The notes: generated from the sequence alone by a model not told the origin. 64,000 nt of DNA from Paracoccus contaminans (GCF_002105555.1 NZ_CP020612.1:516001-580000); one strand, 5' to 3'; counted from the first letter of the stretch, positions 9,619 through 18,398 are shown. Made by a program: numbers and translations.

Positions 9619-10368
9619 TCACAGCCCACTGCCCACGAACTGTTTCAGCTCGGGTGTCTGCGGGTCGGCCAGCAGGTTGCGGTCGCCGGCCTCCCATATC
9701 CGTCCCTGATGCATGAAGACGATCTGGTCCGCGACCGAACTGGCAAATGCCATCTCGTGCGTCACCAGCATCATGGTCATCCCGCCTGCGGCCAGGCGCT
9801 CGATCACGCGCAACACCTCGCCCGTCAGTTCGGGATCGAGTGCCGACGTGACCTCGTCAAACAGCATGAGCCGTGGCCGCATGGCCAGCGACCGGGCGAT
9901 GGCCACGCGTTGCTGCTGGCCGCCGGACAGTTGCTCGGGGTAGACCTGCGCCTTTTCGGCCAGCCCGACCTGCGAGAGCACCTCGGCGGCGAGGGCCCGC
10001 GCCTCGTCCGAACCGATGCGATGCACCTTGCGCGGGGCGAGCATCACGTTCTGCTCGACCGTCAGATGGGGAAACAGGTTGTAGCTCTGGAAGACGATGC
10101 CGACATCCTGCCGCAGATCTCTCAGATCGACCCCCGGAACATGCAGCGAGCGGCCGCAGACCTCCAGCTCGCCCGCGTTTATCCCCTCCAGTCCGTTCAC
10201 GCAGCGCAGCGCCGTGGACTTGCCCGAGCCGCTGCGGCCGATCAGCGCCACGACTTCGCCCCGCCGCACCTGAAGGTCGATGCCCTTGAGAACTTCCATC
10301 GTGCCATAGCTCTTGCGGACGCCGTGAAACCGGACGAGCGGGCCTTCGGCAGGATCATATACGGACAT
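9619..10368 (-). CDS. Polar-amino-acid-type ABC transporter ATP-binding protein
   Basis: ATPase of 249 residues of the GlnQ/HisP type. It contains Walker A (GRSGSGKS), signature (LSGGQQQR), Walker B (LMLFDEVTSALD) and the switch histidine (LVTHEM). The ATG at 10368 has GGAG eight bases upstream and is preferred over a TTG two codons earlier. It lies between the two permease genes and the solute-binding gene of the same importer. Confidence 0.88.
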   Translation of the reverse strand: MSVYDPAEGPLVRFHGVRKSYGTMEVLKGIDLQVRRGEVVALIGRSGSGKSTALRCVNGLEGINAGELEVCGRSLHVPGVDLRDLRQDVGIVFQSYNLFPHLTVEQNVMLAPRKVHRIGSDEARALAAEVLSQVGLAEKAQVYPEQLSGGQQQRVAIARSLAMRPRLMLFDEVTSALDPELTGEVLRVIERLAAGGMTMMLVTHEMAFASSVADQIVFMHQGRIWEAGDRNLLADPQTPELKQFVGSGL

Positions 10369-10386
10369 CAGCAACTCCGGTGAGGA

Positions 10387-11037
10387 TCAGGCGCGCCGAA
10401 GGCGGCGTTCGAGACGCCGGGCACAGAGTGACAGCGGGAAGCAGATCGCAAAGTAGAGAAGCGCCGCGATCGTGAAGACGGTGAATGGCTTGAAGGTCGA
10501 GTTGTTGATGACCTTGGCCGAATAGGTCAGGTCGAAGAACCCGATCACGACCGAGTAGGACGTGTTCTTGACGATCTGGACCAGGAAGCCGACCGTCGGG
10601 GGCACGGCGATGCGAAGCGCCTGGGGGAGGATCACGCTGACCAGGCGCTGCGTGCGGGTCAGGGCCAGGCATTCGGCCGCCTCCCACTGCGTGCGCGGGA
10701 CGGCCTCGATGCAGCCGCGCCAGATCTCGCCAAGATACGCGCTGGCGTAAAGGGTCATGGCGACGCCAGCCGCGACAAGGGCCGGCACGTCGAAGCCGCC
10801 GATGCTCATGCCGAAATAGCTGACGAACATCAGCACCGGCAGCGGGATGCCCTGCATGATCTGCACCCAGATCGCGGCGGGTATCCGCAGCAGGCGGCTG
10901 GACGAGGTTCGCGCCAGCGCCAGCGGCAGGCCGATCGCCACCCCGCCCGCAAAGCCGAGGGTAGAGAGCACCAGCGTCCAGCCCGCGCCGCGAAGAATGT
11001 AGAGCAGCTGGTCGGGCGTGAGGCCGAGGATCGTCAC
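10387..11037 (-). CDS. Polar-amino-acid-type ABC transporter permease (second)
   Basis: Inner-membrane permease of 216 residues with about five hydrophobic helices. It carries the EAA-type coupling loop expected of the HisM/GlnP family (QWEAAECLALTRTQ). Translation begins with GTG at 11037, overlapping the stop of the upstream permease by four bases (GTGA). With that partner it should form a heterodimeric channel. Confidence 0.85.
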   Translation of the reverse strand: MTILGLTPDQLLYILRGAGWTLVLSTLGFAGGVAIGLPLALARTSSSRLLRIPAAIWVQIMQGIPLPVLMFVSYFGMSIGGFDVPALVAAGVAMTLYASAYLGEIWRGCIEAVPRTQWEAAECLALTRTQRLVSVILPQALRIAVPPTVGFLVQIVKNTSYSVVIGFFDLTYSAKVINNSTFKPFTVFTIAALLYFAICFPLSLCARRLERRLRRA

Positions 11038-11717
11038 AACGGCGTTCCCAGGCGGCGGCGGCGCGGGAACGACAGCCGCGCCACGGTCAGAAGGACCGCG
11101 CGCAGCGCCAGCGTCAGCGCCAGATAAATGACGGCGATCACCAGATAGACCTCGAAACCGCGGAAGGTGAAGGACTGGATCATGTAGGCCGCCCCGGTCA
11201 GTTCCTCGGCAGAAATCTGCGACATGATGGATGTGGCGAGCATCATCAGCACGAACTGGCTGACCAGCGCGGGATAGACGCGCTCGACCGCCTGCGGCAG
11301 CTCGATCGAGAACAGCCGCTGCGCCGGCGTCAGGGCAAGGCAGTCGGAAGCCTCAAGCTGTCCCGCGGGGATGCTTTCAAACCCGGCACGCATGATCTCG
11401 GCCGTGTAGGCGCCGACATTGATCGACAGCGCGATAATGGCCGCCAGCAGCGGCCCCGTGTGAATGTGCAGCGTCGCCAGGCCGAAGAAAAGCCAGAACA
11501 CCTGGATGATCAGCGGGGTATTGCGGATCGCCTCGACATAGATCGTGGCGATCCGCCCCAGCCACCAGCCTCCGCGCAAGCGGGCCACGGCGACGGCAGT
11601 TCCCAGCGCAAACCCCGGCACGACCGACAGCACGGTCATCTTGATGGTCAGCCAGGCACCATGCGCAAGCTCGGCGCGATAGCCCGGCAGGAACGAAAAA
11701 TCGAACTCATAGGACAT
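11034..11717 (-). CDS. Polar-amino-acid-type ABC transporter permease (first)
   Basis: First gene of the leftward operon, 227 residues, several membrane helices. The conserved loop QLEASDCLALTPAQ matches the HisQ/HisM coupling motif, and EAIRNTPLIIQ is the typical N-terminal family segment. The gene is divergent from the UxaA-type dehydratase gene. The 154-base gap between them contains a 16-bp palindrome that is a good candidate operator for the divergent pair. Confidence 0.85.
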   Translation of the reverse strand: MSYEFDFSFLPGYRAELAHGAWLTIKMTVLSVVPGFALGTAVAVARLRGGWWLGRIATIYVEAIRNTPLIIQVFWLFFGLATLHIHTGPLLAAIIALSINVGAYTAEIMRAGFESIPAGQLEASDCLALTPAQRLFSIELPQAVERVYPALVSQFVLMMLATSIMSQISAEELTGAAYMIQSFTFRGFEVYLVIAVIYLALTLALRAVLLTVARLSFPRRRRLGTPL

Positions 11718-11837
11718 CGGATGTCCCGCAGACCGGCTTGGCAGTTCGGTTGAGCCGCATCATGGCCAGCATCCTCCCCCCCTCGAAGGCGCCCGCTTTG
11801 CGGACGTTTTTGCTTGATTCTCTTGTGGCATTAGTGG

Positions 11838-11853
11838 CTATTGCTGGCAATAG
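11838..11853. promoter_or_regulatory. 16-bp palindrome, candidate operator
   Basis: The sequence CTATTGCTGGCAATAG is a perfect inverted repeat (CTATTGC, TG, GCAATAG) and ends 18 bases before the ATG of the UxaA-type gene. Its position between divergent catabolic and transporter genes, and the presence of two GntR/FCD regulators nearby, make it a likely repressor site. Which protein binds it is not shown by the sequence. Confidence 0.55.
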
Positions 11854-11871
11854 TCATTTTGAGAGGCCATC

Positions 11872-13398
11872 ATGCGCCCTAACTTCGGCCCCCTTATCCG
11901 CCTTCACCCTGCGGACAACGTTGCCGTCGCCCGCGAGGACGTTCCCGCCGGGACGCGCCTGGACGACGATGTCACGGCGGCCGAGACGATCCCGTCGGGG
12001 CACAAGGTCGCGATGGAGCCGATCGCTTCCGGCGCGGCGGTGCTGAAATACGGTCAGGTGATCGGCGTCGCGTCGGCCGACATCCGGCCGGGCCAGCATG
12101 TGCATCTGCAGAACCTGGCGATGCAGGACAGTGCTGTCGCGCATGAGATCGGCGCGGATGCCCGCGCCACCCCCCTGCTGCCCGAAGCCGAGCGGGCGAC
12201 CTTCCAGGGATATCTGCGCCATGACGGGCAGGTGGGAACCAGGAACTATATCGGGATCATCACCAGCGTGAACTGTTCGGCGACGGTTGCGCGGGCGGTC
12301 GCCGACCGGTTCAACCATGGCGGGCTGGACGGGTTTGACAATGTGGACGGCGTCGTTGCGCTGACCCATGCAACCGGATGCGCCATCAGCCTCAAGACCG
12401 AAGGCTACGCCTATCTGACACGGGTGCTGGCCGGTTATGCGCGCAACCCCAACTTTGCGGGCATCCTGATGATCGGTCTGGGCTGCGAGACCAACCAGAT
12501 CGCCGCCATCACCGAACACTTCGGCATGACCGAAGGACCGATGCTGCGGACCATGACGATCCAGCAGCTTGGCGGAACGCGGCGCACGATCGAAGCCGCC
12601 TCGGACATGATCCGTGAGATGCTGCCCACGGTGAACGCGGCGCAGCGCAGCACCCAGCCGGCGGCCGGGCTGAAGCTGGCGCTGCAATGCGGGGGTTCGG
12701 ATGGTTATTCGGGCATCTCGGCCAATCCGGCGCTGGGATATGCGGCCGACCTGCTGGTCCGCCATGGCGGCACCGCGGTTCTCAGCGAAACGCCCGAAAT
12801 CTACGGCGCCGAGCATCTTCTGACCCGGCGGGCCGTCTCGCCGGCGGTGGCGCAGAAGCTGATCGACCGGATCGACTGGTGGCGCGACTATACCGCCCGC
12901 AACGGGGCCGAGCTGAACAACAACCCAAGCCACGGCAACAAGGCGGGCGGCCTGACCACGATCCTCGAGAAATCACTGGGCGCGGTGGCCAAGGGCGGCA
13001 CCATGCCGCTCGAGGCCGTCTACGAATATGCCGAGCCGATCGACAGGGCCGGCTTCGTGTTCATGGATACGCCCGGCTATGACCCGGTTGCCGTGACCGG
13101 CCAGGTCGCGGGCGGCTGCAACATGCTGGTCTTCACGACAGGGCGGGGATCGGTGTCGGGCTGGAAGCCCGTGCCCACGATCAAGGTGGCGACCAACACA
13201 GCGATGGCCGCCCATATGGACGAGGACATGGATCTTGATTGCGGCGGCATCGTGGCCGGCACGGAAAGCATTGAATCGGCCGGGGAGCGTATCTTCCGCA
13301 AGGTTCTCGCTGTAGCCTCGGGAGAACGGACCGCCAGCGAGATCTATGACTATGGAGACAACGAATTCGTGCCCTGGCAGATCGGGGCTGTCACCTGA
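11872..13398 (+). CDS. UxaA/altronate-dehydratase-family sugar-acid dehydratase
   Basis: A 508-residue protein with the two-part layout of UxaA/GarD dehydratases: an N-terminal SAF-like domain of about 95 residues, then the catalytic domain opening with GTRNYIGIITSVNCS. Conserved cysteine and histidine segments follow (THATGC, GLGCETNQ, QCGGSDGYSGI). The family dehydrates altronate, galactarate and related acids in an iron-dependent reaction, giving a 2-keto-3-deoxy acid. The start has GAGAGG upstream and sits just behind a 16-bp palindrome. Together with the divergently encoded DHDPS- and FAH-family proteins it suggests a sequential dehydration route for a sugar acid. Which acid cannot be read from the sequence. 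Confidence 0.8.
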   Translation: MRPNFGPLIRLHPADNVAVAREDVPAGTRLDDDVTAAETIPSGHKVAMEPIASGAAVLKYGQVIGVASADIRPGQHVHLQNLAMQDSAVAHEIGADARATPLLPEAERATFQGYLRHDGQVGTRNYIGIITSVNCSATVARAVADRFNHGGLDGFDNVDGVVALTHATGCAISLKTEGYAYLTRVLAGYARNPNFAGILMIGLGCETNQIAAITEHFGMTEGPMLRTMTIQQLGGTRRTIEAASDMIREMLPTVNAAQRSTQPAAGLKLALQCGGSDGYSGISANPALGYAADLLVRHGGTAVLSETPEIYGAEHLLTRRAVSPAVAQKLIDRIDWWRDYTARNGAELNNNPSHGNKAGGLTTILEKSLGAVAKGGTMPLEAVYEYAEPIDRAGFVFMDTPGYDPVAVTGQVAGGCNMLVFTTGRGSVSGWKPVPTIKVATNTAMAAHMDEDMDLDCGGIVAGTESIESAGERIFRKVLAVASGERTASEIYDYGDNEFVPWQIGAVT

Positions 13399-14368
13399 GG
13401 CGCCCCAGGGCGCACGGGCCAGACAACCCGCCTATCAGCTGATCGCCGGGCAGTTGCTGGCCGCTATCGACAAGGGCATGATCGGGCCCGGATCGGTCCT
13501 GCTTGAAAGCCCGATCGCCGCCTATTTCTCGGTCAGCCGGGCGCCGGTGCGTCAGGCGCTGGCGATGCTTGAGGCAGCTGGCCGCATTGCACGGGCGGAG
13601 GGCCGCGGCCTTGTCGTTCCCGGCGGCCGACGCAGGGTGTTTCATCCTGACGAGGCGGCGCTGGGTCCGGCCGATCTTGTCCGCGGCCCCGAGGCGCAGG
13701 AAGGCCGGGCGCTGTACTACAGGTTTGAACGCGACCTGATCCTGCACGCCACCCAGGGCCGCTTCCGCGTGAACGAATTCGCGCTTGGACGGTCGCTGAA
13801 CATCGGGCGGCAAGGCGCCCGCGATCTGCTGATGCTGGCCGAGCGGAACGGCATCATCGAACGGGGCGATCGGAACATGTGGCGCGTGGTGCGCCTTGAC
13901 GCCGCCCGCTTTGATAATCTCTACGAATTGCGCAAACTGCTCGAGCCGCACGCGATCGCCGCCTGCGCGGGGCATGTCGATCCGGCGATCCTGGATGCCA
14001 TGCTGGCTCGGCTGGATGTGGCGCCCGCCGATCCCGACCCCGAAATCCTCGACCGTCTGGAGCGCGACCTGCATGTCGATCTGATCGAATCGACGCCCAA
14101 CCCCGAAATCTTCGAGGGGCTGCGGCGGACGCGGTCGATCCTCGTGGCGGGCAAGCATGTCCAGCGCGCGCTCGGACGGAACCCTGACGCATTCACCGAC
14201 GAGCACAGGCAGATCCTGCTGGCCCTGCGCGATGGCGACGGGCGGGCGGCGGCCGGCGCGATGCTTTCGCATCTCGAACTGTCGCGGCTCAAGGCGATCG
14301 AACGGCTGGCCGCCTATCAGCCCCGCCTTGCAGCCGATGGTGTCGACTGGCTGCGGCCCGATGGCTGA
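13346..14368 (+). CDS. GntR/FCD-family regulator with two winged-helix domains
   Basis: Transcription regulator of 340 residues whose 5' end overlaps the dehydratase gene by 53 bases; an ATG two codons later is an alternative start. Residues of about 25-95 form a GntR-type winged helix (SVSRAPVRQALAMLEAAGRI). A second winged-helix-like block follows at about 120-185 (LNIGRQGARDLLMLAERNGIIER). The C-terminal part is an FCD ligand domain (LYELRKLLEPHAI, DEHRQILLALRDGD). It probably senses the sugar acid or its intermediates and controls this locus, perhaps through the palindrome at 11838. Confidence 0.8.
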   Translation: MTMETTNSCPGRSGLSPEAPQGARARQPAYQLIAGQLLAAIDKGMIGPGSVLLESPIAAYFSVSRAPVRQALAMLEAAGRIARAEGRGLVVPGGRRRVFHPDEAALGPADLVRGPEAQEGRALYYRFERDLILHATQGRFRVNEFALGRSLNIGRQGARDLLMLAERNGIIERGDRNMWRVVRLDAARFDNLYELRKLLEPHAIAACAGHVDPAILDAMLARLDVAPADPDPEILDRLERDLHVDLIESTPNPEIFEGLRRTRSILVAGKHVQRALGRNPDAFTDEHRQILLALRDGDGRAAAGAMLSHLELSRLKAIERLAAYQPRLAADGVDWLRPDG

Positions 14369-14391
14369 GCCCTGCCCCGGCGGCCCGCGGC

Positions 14392-14555
14392 GATATCCGC
14401 CGCCGCATGATCGAGTTGGTCGATTACCTGCACGAGCGTTTCATCGATCCCGCGACGATCCGGGGCGCCGCCTCCATGCCCCCTCCTCGATGCCCGGCTT
14501 CTTGATCAAGATGAATCCTGAGAGCCTTGAGGCATACCGTTTCGGCAGTGCTTGA
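14392..14555 (+). pseudogene. C-terminal remnant of an L-fuconate-dehydratase-like (enolase superfamily) gene
   Basis: Two adjacent frames together spell the tail of L-fuconate-dehydratase-type proteins. The first reads MIELVDYLHERFIDPATIRG from 14407, and the second ends with MPGFLIKMNPESLEAYRF at about 14490-14546. A frameshift near 14480 separates them, and everything upstream of the tail is missing. The remainder up to 14799 shows no gene that I recognise. This is a decayed relic, showing that the locus once encoded another sugar-acid dehydratase. Confidence 0.65.
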
Positions 14556-14799
14556 ACACATCGCGCGCCCTGGGGACCGGAAGGGACCGATGATGAAGAA
14601 CGAGCCGGCATGGCCACAAACGGTTCGAGGGCCAGATGGGGTTTCGGACTTTGCCCCGCGCCGCAGTTCGGCCCCAAGGAGGGCATCATGAAGAAAGCAC
14701 CGCGCATCTTCATGCCGGCTGCGCGGCCGCCGTCCCGCCGGATGGAACGCATGTCGTTCATCCGCCGGCCAAGGGCCAAATCGGCGCAGGCTTCTCGTT

Positions 14800-15693
14800 C
14801 TACCAGACCACCGAGTCCATCAGGGTCCGGCGCGCTGTCGCAAGATGGGCTTCCAGCGCAGCGGCGGCACCAGGGGTATCGCCGGCCAGAGCGGGGGCGA
14901 TGATTGCCAGATGCTCGACCACCGCGGCGCGGTTGCGGCGCAACTCGTCCTGCTTGTTCCAGCGGTAATGGAAATGCACGATGATCGAAATCATCCGGCC
15001 GAAATCCAGCATGAAGCGATTGCCTGCCGCGGCGCAAAGCAGCCCGTGGAAACGCGCATCCAGCGCGGGAAAGCCCGTCAGGGCGGCATCAGGTCCATCG
15101 GCGAGGGCGCGGTGCGCCGCATCCAGCGCCTCAAGCCTGGCCCGCATTTCCCCCCCTTGCGCGCAGGCCGCGACGAGGCGCGGAAGGGCGGAACGCTCGA
15201 ACAGTTCGCGGACAGTGAAGATCTCTTCGGCGAAATCCCGAGTGAACCCCTTCATCACCCAATGCCGGTTCGGGTGCTTTTCGATAAGCCCGAAGGGTTC
15301 GAAGCGGATCAGGAATTCGCGCACCGCGGCAAGCGGCACATGAAAGCGCCGGGCCAGTTCCGTCTCGCTGAAGGTCGTGCCGGGGGGCAGGTCGCCGTGC
15401 AGCACCCATTCCAGGAACGGCTCCTCGATCAGCGCCTGCCGCGGCCGGGTTTCGGCGCTGTCGAAGCGATCGCCCGGGCCGGGTTGGCGCAGCAGCAGCT
15501 TGCGGCGGCCATCCCAGGACAAGATGCCGGTTTCGACCAGATGCGCCAGAATCGCGCGGATCGTCGTCCGGCTGGCACCGAGTTCCGTCGCCAGCCTTTC
15601 TTCCGAACCCAGCACGCTGCCGGTCTCCATCCCGTCCAGCCGGTCGAGCAGGCGGTTCACCTGCATCCTGAACAGGTTCCTGTCGCGCGCCAT
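14800..15693 (-). CDS. GntR/FCD-family regulator, second double winged-helix copy
   Basis: Regulator of 297 residues organised like the protein at 13346. A first winged helix (LGASRTTIRAILAHLVETGIL) at about residues 25-65 is followed by a second at about 85-140 (FHVPLAAVREFLIRFEPFGLI). The FCD domain makes up the rest, with the histidines typical of a metal-binding FCD pocket (LDARFHGLL, IVHFHYRW). It is transcribed away from the zinc dehydrogenase gene and probably controls it through the shared 119-base intergenic region. Confidence 0.8.
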   Translation of the reverse strand: MARDRNLFRMQVNRLLDRLDGMETGSVLGSEERLATELGASRTTIRAILAHLVETGILSWDGRRKLLLRQPGPGDRFDSAETRPRQALIEEPFLEWVLHGDLPPGTTFSETELARRFHVPLAAVREFLIRFEPFGLIEKHPNRHWVMKGFTRDFAEEIFTVRELFERSALPRLVAACAQGGEMRARLEALDAAHRALADGPDAALTGFPALDARFHGLLCAAAGNRFMLDFGRMISIIVHFHYRWNKQDELRRNRAAVVEHLAIIAPALAGDTPGAAAALEAHLATARRTLMDSVVW

Positions 15694-15745
15694 CCCGCTG
15701 CCCTCGCAAGCGCCGCCGAGGCGCCGGATTTCATTTGACGTGATT

Positions 15746-15767
15746 TGTCCTTATTAAATAAAGAACA
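15746..15767. promoter_or_regulatory. Imperfect dyad between regulator and dehydrogenase genes
   Basis: Arms TGTcCTT and AAGaACA (six of seven positions pairing) flank an AT-rich eight-base centre. The site lies between the divergent GntR gene and the zinc dehydrogenase gene, in the only AT-rich patch of the gap, so it could be the operator of the GntR protein. Confidence 0.4.
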
Positions 15768-15812
15768 GAAAAACCCGCAAGCACCAATCCGATTACATCA
15801 GAAAGCCGCTTC

Positions 15813-16805
15813 ATGAGCCTGATGAAAGCCCTTGTCTGCGTCGAGCCAGGCCGGTTTGAAAGAACCGAGCGCCCGCGCCCGCAGGCCCGTCCGGGGCATC
15901 TGCGCATCCGCATCGGCCATGTCGGCATCTGTGGCACCGATTATCACATCTATGGCGGGCAGCAGCCTTTCCTGTCCTATCCCCGGGTGATGGGGCACGA
16001 GCTTTCGGGCCGGTCGCTGGACCCTTCGGCGGATGGGCGCATCGCTGGGGGCGATCTGGTCGTCGTGAACCCGTACCTGGCATGCGGCGCGTGCCATGCC
16101 TGCGTAATCGGCAAGCCCAATTGCTGCGAAAGGATCGCGGTCCTGGGGGTGCATACCGACGGCGGCATGTGCGAGGAAATCCTCATCCCCGAGGGGAACG
16201 CCTATGGCGCCGAAGGGCTGGACGAAAAGGCCGCCGCCATGGTCGAGTTCCTGGCGATCGGCGCCCATGGCGTGCGCCGTGCCCGGCTGCGGCCAGGATC
16301 GACCGCCCTGGTTGTAGGCGCCGGCCCGATCGGGCTGGGAGCCGCGATCTTTGCCGCGATCGAGGGGGCGGATGTCACGCTGCGCGACCGCTCGGCCTCG
16401 CGGCTGAAGCTTGCCGGCCGGGCCTTGCCGCATGCGCGCCTCGAACTGGTCGGGCAAGAGGCATCGGGTGCCTATGACGCAGTATTCGACGCCACCGGCA
16501 GCATCGCGGCAATGAATGCCGGGCTGGACCGGGTGGCCCATGGCGGCGCCTATGTCCTGCTGTCCGTGGTCAAGGGCGACCTGCAGTTCCCCGATCCCGA
16601 GTTTCACAAGCGCGAAGTCACGCTTCTGGCCAGCCGCAACGCGCTCAAGGCCGATTTCGAGCATGTGATGGCCAATATCCGCAATGGCCGCGTGCAGGTG
16701 GATGCGCTGGCCACCCATGAAACCGGCTTTGACAGCGCCGTGACCGATCTGCCGCTATGGGCAGAGGATCGCGGCACCCTGATCAAGGCCATCATCCGTG
16801 TCTGA
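15813..16805 (+). CDS. Zinc-dependent alcohol (polyol/sugar-acid) dehydrogenase
   Basis: MDR-superfamily oxidoreductase of 330 residues. The catalytic zinc ligands are visible as GICGTD, GHE and the downstream E in the same domain. The structural zinc is held by the cluster CGACHACVIGKPNCC. The NAD-binding motif is VVGAGPIGLG. Such enzymes oxidise sugar alcohols or sugar acids such as L-galactonate and L-idonate. The gene overlaps by eight bases a truncated mannitol-dehydrogenase-family gene, a pairing typical of hexuronate or polyol pathways. The substrate is not deducible. Confidence 0.82.
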   Translation: MSLMKALVCVEPGRFERTERPRPQARPGHLRIRIGHVGICGTDYHIYGGQQPFLSYPRVMGHELSGRSLDPSADGRIAGGDLVVVNPYLACGACHACVIGKPNCCERIAVLGVHTDGGMCEEILIPEGNAYGAEGLDEKAAAMVEFLAIGAHGVRRARLRPGSTALVVGAGPIGLGAAIFAAIEGADVTLRDRSASRLKLAGRALPHARLELVGQEASGAYDAVFDATGSIAAMNAGLDRVAHGGAYVLLSVVKGDLQFPDPEFHKREVTLLASRNALKADFEHVMANIRNGRVQVDALATHETGFDSAVTDLPLWAEDRGTLIKAIIRV

Positions 16806-17022
16806 AACGGCTACTCCGATCCTGCAGTGCGGCACCTCGCGCGTTCTGCAGGCCCATGCGGACCTGTTCTTGTCCGAGGCAGACACTGCGGCCATTATCG
16901 TGGCCCAGAGTTCGTGCGATCCGTCCTCGGCGGCTGGCAGCCCCGGCCGCGCCGGGCGGTCATCAAGTTCGCATCTGCGACCTGCGAGACGGGTAGCCGC
17001 GTGAAGAGAAGGTCTGTGTGAT
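16798..17022 (+). pseudogene. 5' remnant of a mannitol-dehydrogenase/fructuronate-reductase-family gene
   Basis: A GTG at 16798 opens a frame beginning MSETATPILQCGTSRVLQAH, which matches the N-terminus of long-chain mannitol dehydrogenase/tagaturonate-reductase proteins (family consensus ILQFGTSRFLQAHVDLF). The match continues to about residue 43. Then the frame is lost, and VRICDLRDG, the next conserved family block, appears in another frame. The gene is cut off by the IS scar that starts at 17023. The product cannot be functional. Confidence 0.65.
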
Positions 17023-17124
17023 TGACCTGCCCCGGGATTTTTCCTCCATCTGCGACTAGAGTCCGATCCAACGCGAGGACGGACGAGGATGAAGAAGTCA
17101 CGACGGACCGAGGAACAGATGCTC
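17023..17124 (+). mobile_element. Left end of an older IS3-family element
   Basis: The sequence starting TGACCTGCCCCGGG and containing CTCCATCTGCGACTAGAGTC is clearly related to the left end of the adjacent IS407-like element. It runs into the first codons of an orfA (MKKSRRTEEQM) and is then interrupted at 17125 by the second element. Confidence 0.65.
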
Positions 17125-17183
17125 TGACCCCGGATAACTCCTCCATCTGATGCTAGAGTCCGGCCCGAGGAGAGGACCGGACC

Positions 17184-17449
17184 ATGAAGCGATCAAAGTT
17201 CACCGAGGAGCAGATCATCGGGATCCTGCGAGAGCAGGATGCTGGGGCGAAGACGGCGACCTTTGTCGTCGACACGGGATCAGCAGCGCCACGTTCTACG
17301 CCTGGAAGGCCAAGTTCGGCGGGATGGACGTTTCGGACGCGAAGCGGCTGAAGGCGCTCGAGGAGGAGAATGCCCGGCTGAAGCGTCTGCTGGCGGAGTC
17401 GCTGCTCAACCAGGCGGCGCTGAAGGACCTTCTCTCGCGAAAGTGGTGA
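17184..17449 (+). pseudogene. IS3-family transposase OrfA, frameshifted
   Basis: The reading starts MKRSKFTEEQIIGILREQ at 17184, a typical OrfA helix-turn-helix start. It loses frame near 17255-17260, where one base is missing from the expected run encoding AKTADLCRRHG. The second frame then continues RRHGISSATFYAWKAKFGGM and a leucine-zipper-like segment up to the TGA at 17449. The shift lies inside OrfA, so it is a mutation and not the programmed OrfA/OrfB frameshift. Confidence 0.75.
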
Positions 17450-18370
17450 CGCCCGCCGCCAGGCGCGAAGCCGTCGCGACCCTCGTGGAACACCACGAGA
17501 TGAGCGAGCGGCGGGCGTGTGCCGTGATCGGCGCAGACCGGACCTCGATCCGATACCGCAGCCGACGCCCCAATGATCACGATCTGCGCGAGCGCCTGCG
17601 GGCGCTGGCGTCCGAGCGGCGCCGGTTCGGCTACCGGCGGCTGCATGTTCTGCTGCGGCGGGAGGGCCATGTCGTGAACCGCAAGAAGACCCAGCGCCTT
17701 CTACCGCGAGGAGGGCCTGTCGGTGCACAAGCGAAGGGGACGGAAGAAGGCGACCGGCACGAGGGCGCCGCTGCTGACGGTGGCCGTGCCGAATGCGCGC
17801 TGGTCGGTCGACTTTGTCCACGACCAGTTCGCCCACGGCAGGCGGTTTCGGATTTTCAACGTGATCGACGATGTCACCAAGGAATGCCTGGCGGCTGTCG
17901 TCGACACATCGATCTCTGGCCGGCGCGTTGCACGGGAACTGACGGCGCTCATCGCCCGGCGCGGAAAGCCCGACCTGATCGTCAGCGATCATGGCACCGA
18001 GTTCACCTCTAACGCGATGCTGGCCTGGAGCGAGGAGACGGGCATCGCCTGGCACTTCATCGCGCCGGGCAAACCGATGCAGAATGGGATCTGCGAAGCG
18101 TTCAACTCGAAGATGCGCGATGAGCTTTTGAACGAAACACTGTTCTTCGGCCTCGATCATGCCCGCAGCGTGGTTGCTGCCTGGGTGGCGGACTATAACG
18201 CCACCCGGCCCCATTCCGCGCTCGGCTACCAGACCCCCGTGGCATATGCCGCCCAACTCGCCGCAATGGGCGATCCGCTTCGCGCACCCGAACCGCTGCG
18301 CAGATCGCCCATTGCTCCGTCGGCGCAGCCGCGCCAAATTCAACCGCCGACTCTGGTTTCAGACGGATGA
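17443..18370 (+). pseudogene. IS3-family transposase OrfB, frameshifted
   Basis: The frame opens with GTG overlapping the orfA stop and encodes the HTH_21-type N-terminal part (SERRACAVIGADRTSIRY). An extra base near 17700-17703 (after the codons for KKTQRL) breaks it. From 17723 the other frame carries the integrase core with the DDE triad in [18 protein letters not shown] and the glutamate of NGICEAFN. Both parts align as one protein if the extra base is removed. Confidence 0.78.
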
Positions 18371-18398
18371 ACATCGGGGGTCACAGCAAGACGGATCA

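Larger units (their letters stand above)
17125..18383 (+). mobile_element. IS3-family (IS407-like) insertion sequence, inactivated
   Basis: Element of 1259 bases. The left end begins TGACCCCGGATAACT and the reversed right end begins TGACCCCCGATGTTC. Both continue to an AGAGTC block about 36 bases in, giving imperfect terminal inverted repeats. It encodes overlapping orfA and orfB, each broken by a single-base frameshift. The four-base flanks (GCTC and CAGC) do not match, so the expected 4-bp target duplication is absent. Rearrangement after insertion is likely. Confidence 0.8.

Noticed and set aside
9598..10383. A plus-strand frame opposite the ABC ATPase gene
   Set aside because: The minus strand encodes a complete ATPase with all ABC motifs; the plus frame is a shadow.
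17184..17449. Programmed OrfA/OrfB frameshift of the IS as explanation for the broken OrfA
   Set aside because: The break is inside OrfA at the helix-turn-helix, far from the OrfA/OrfB junction, and OrfB has a second, independent frameshift.
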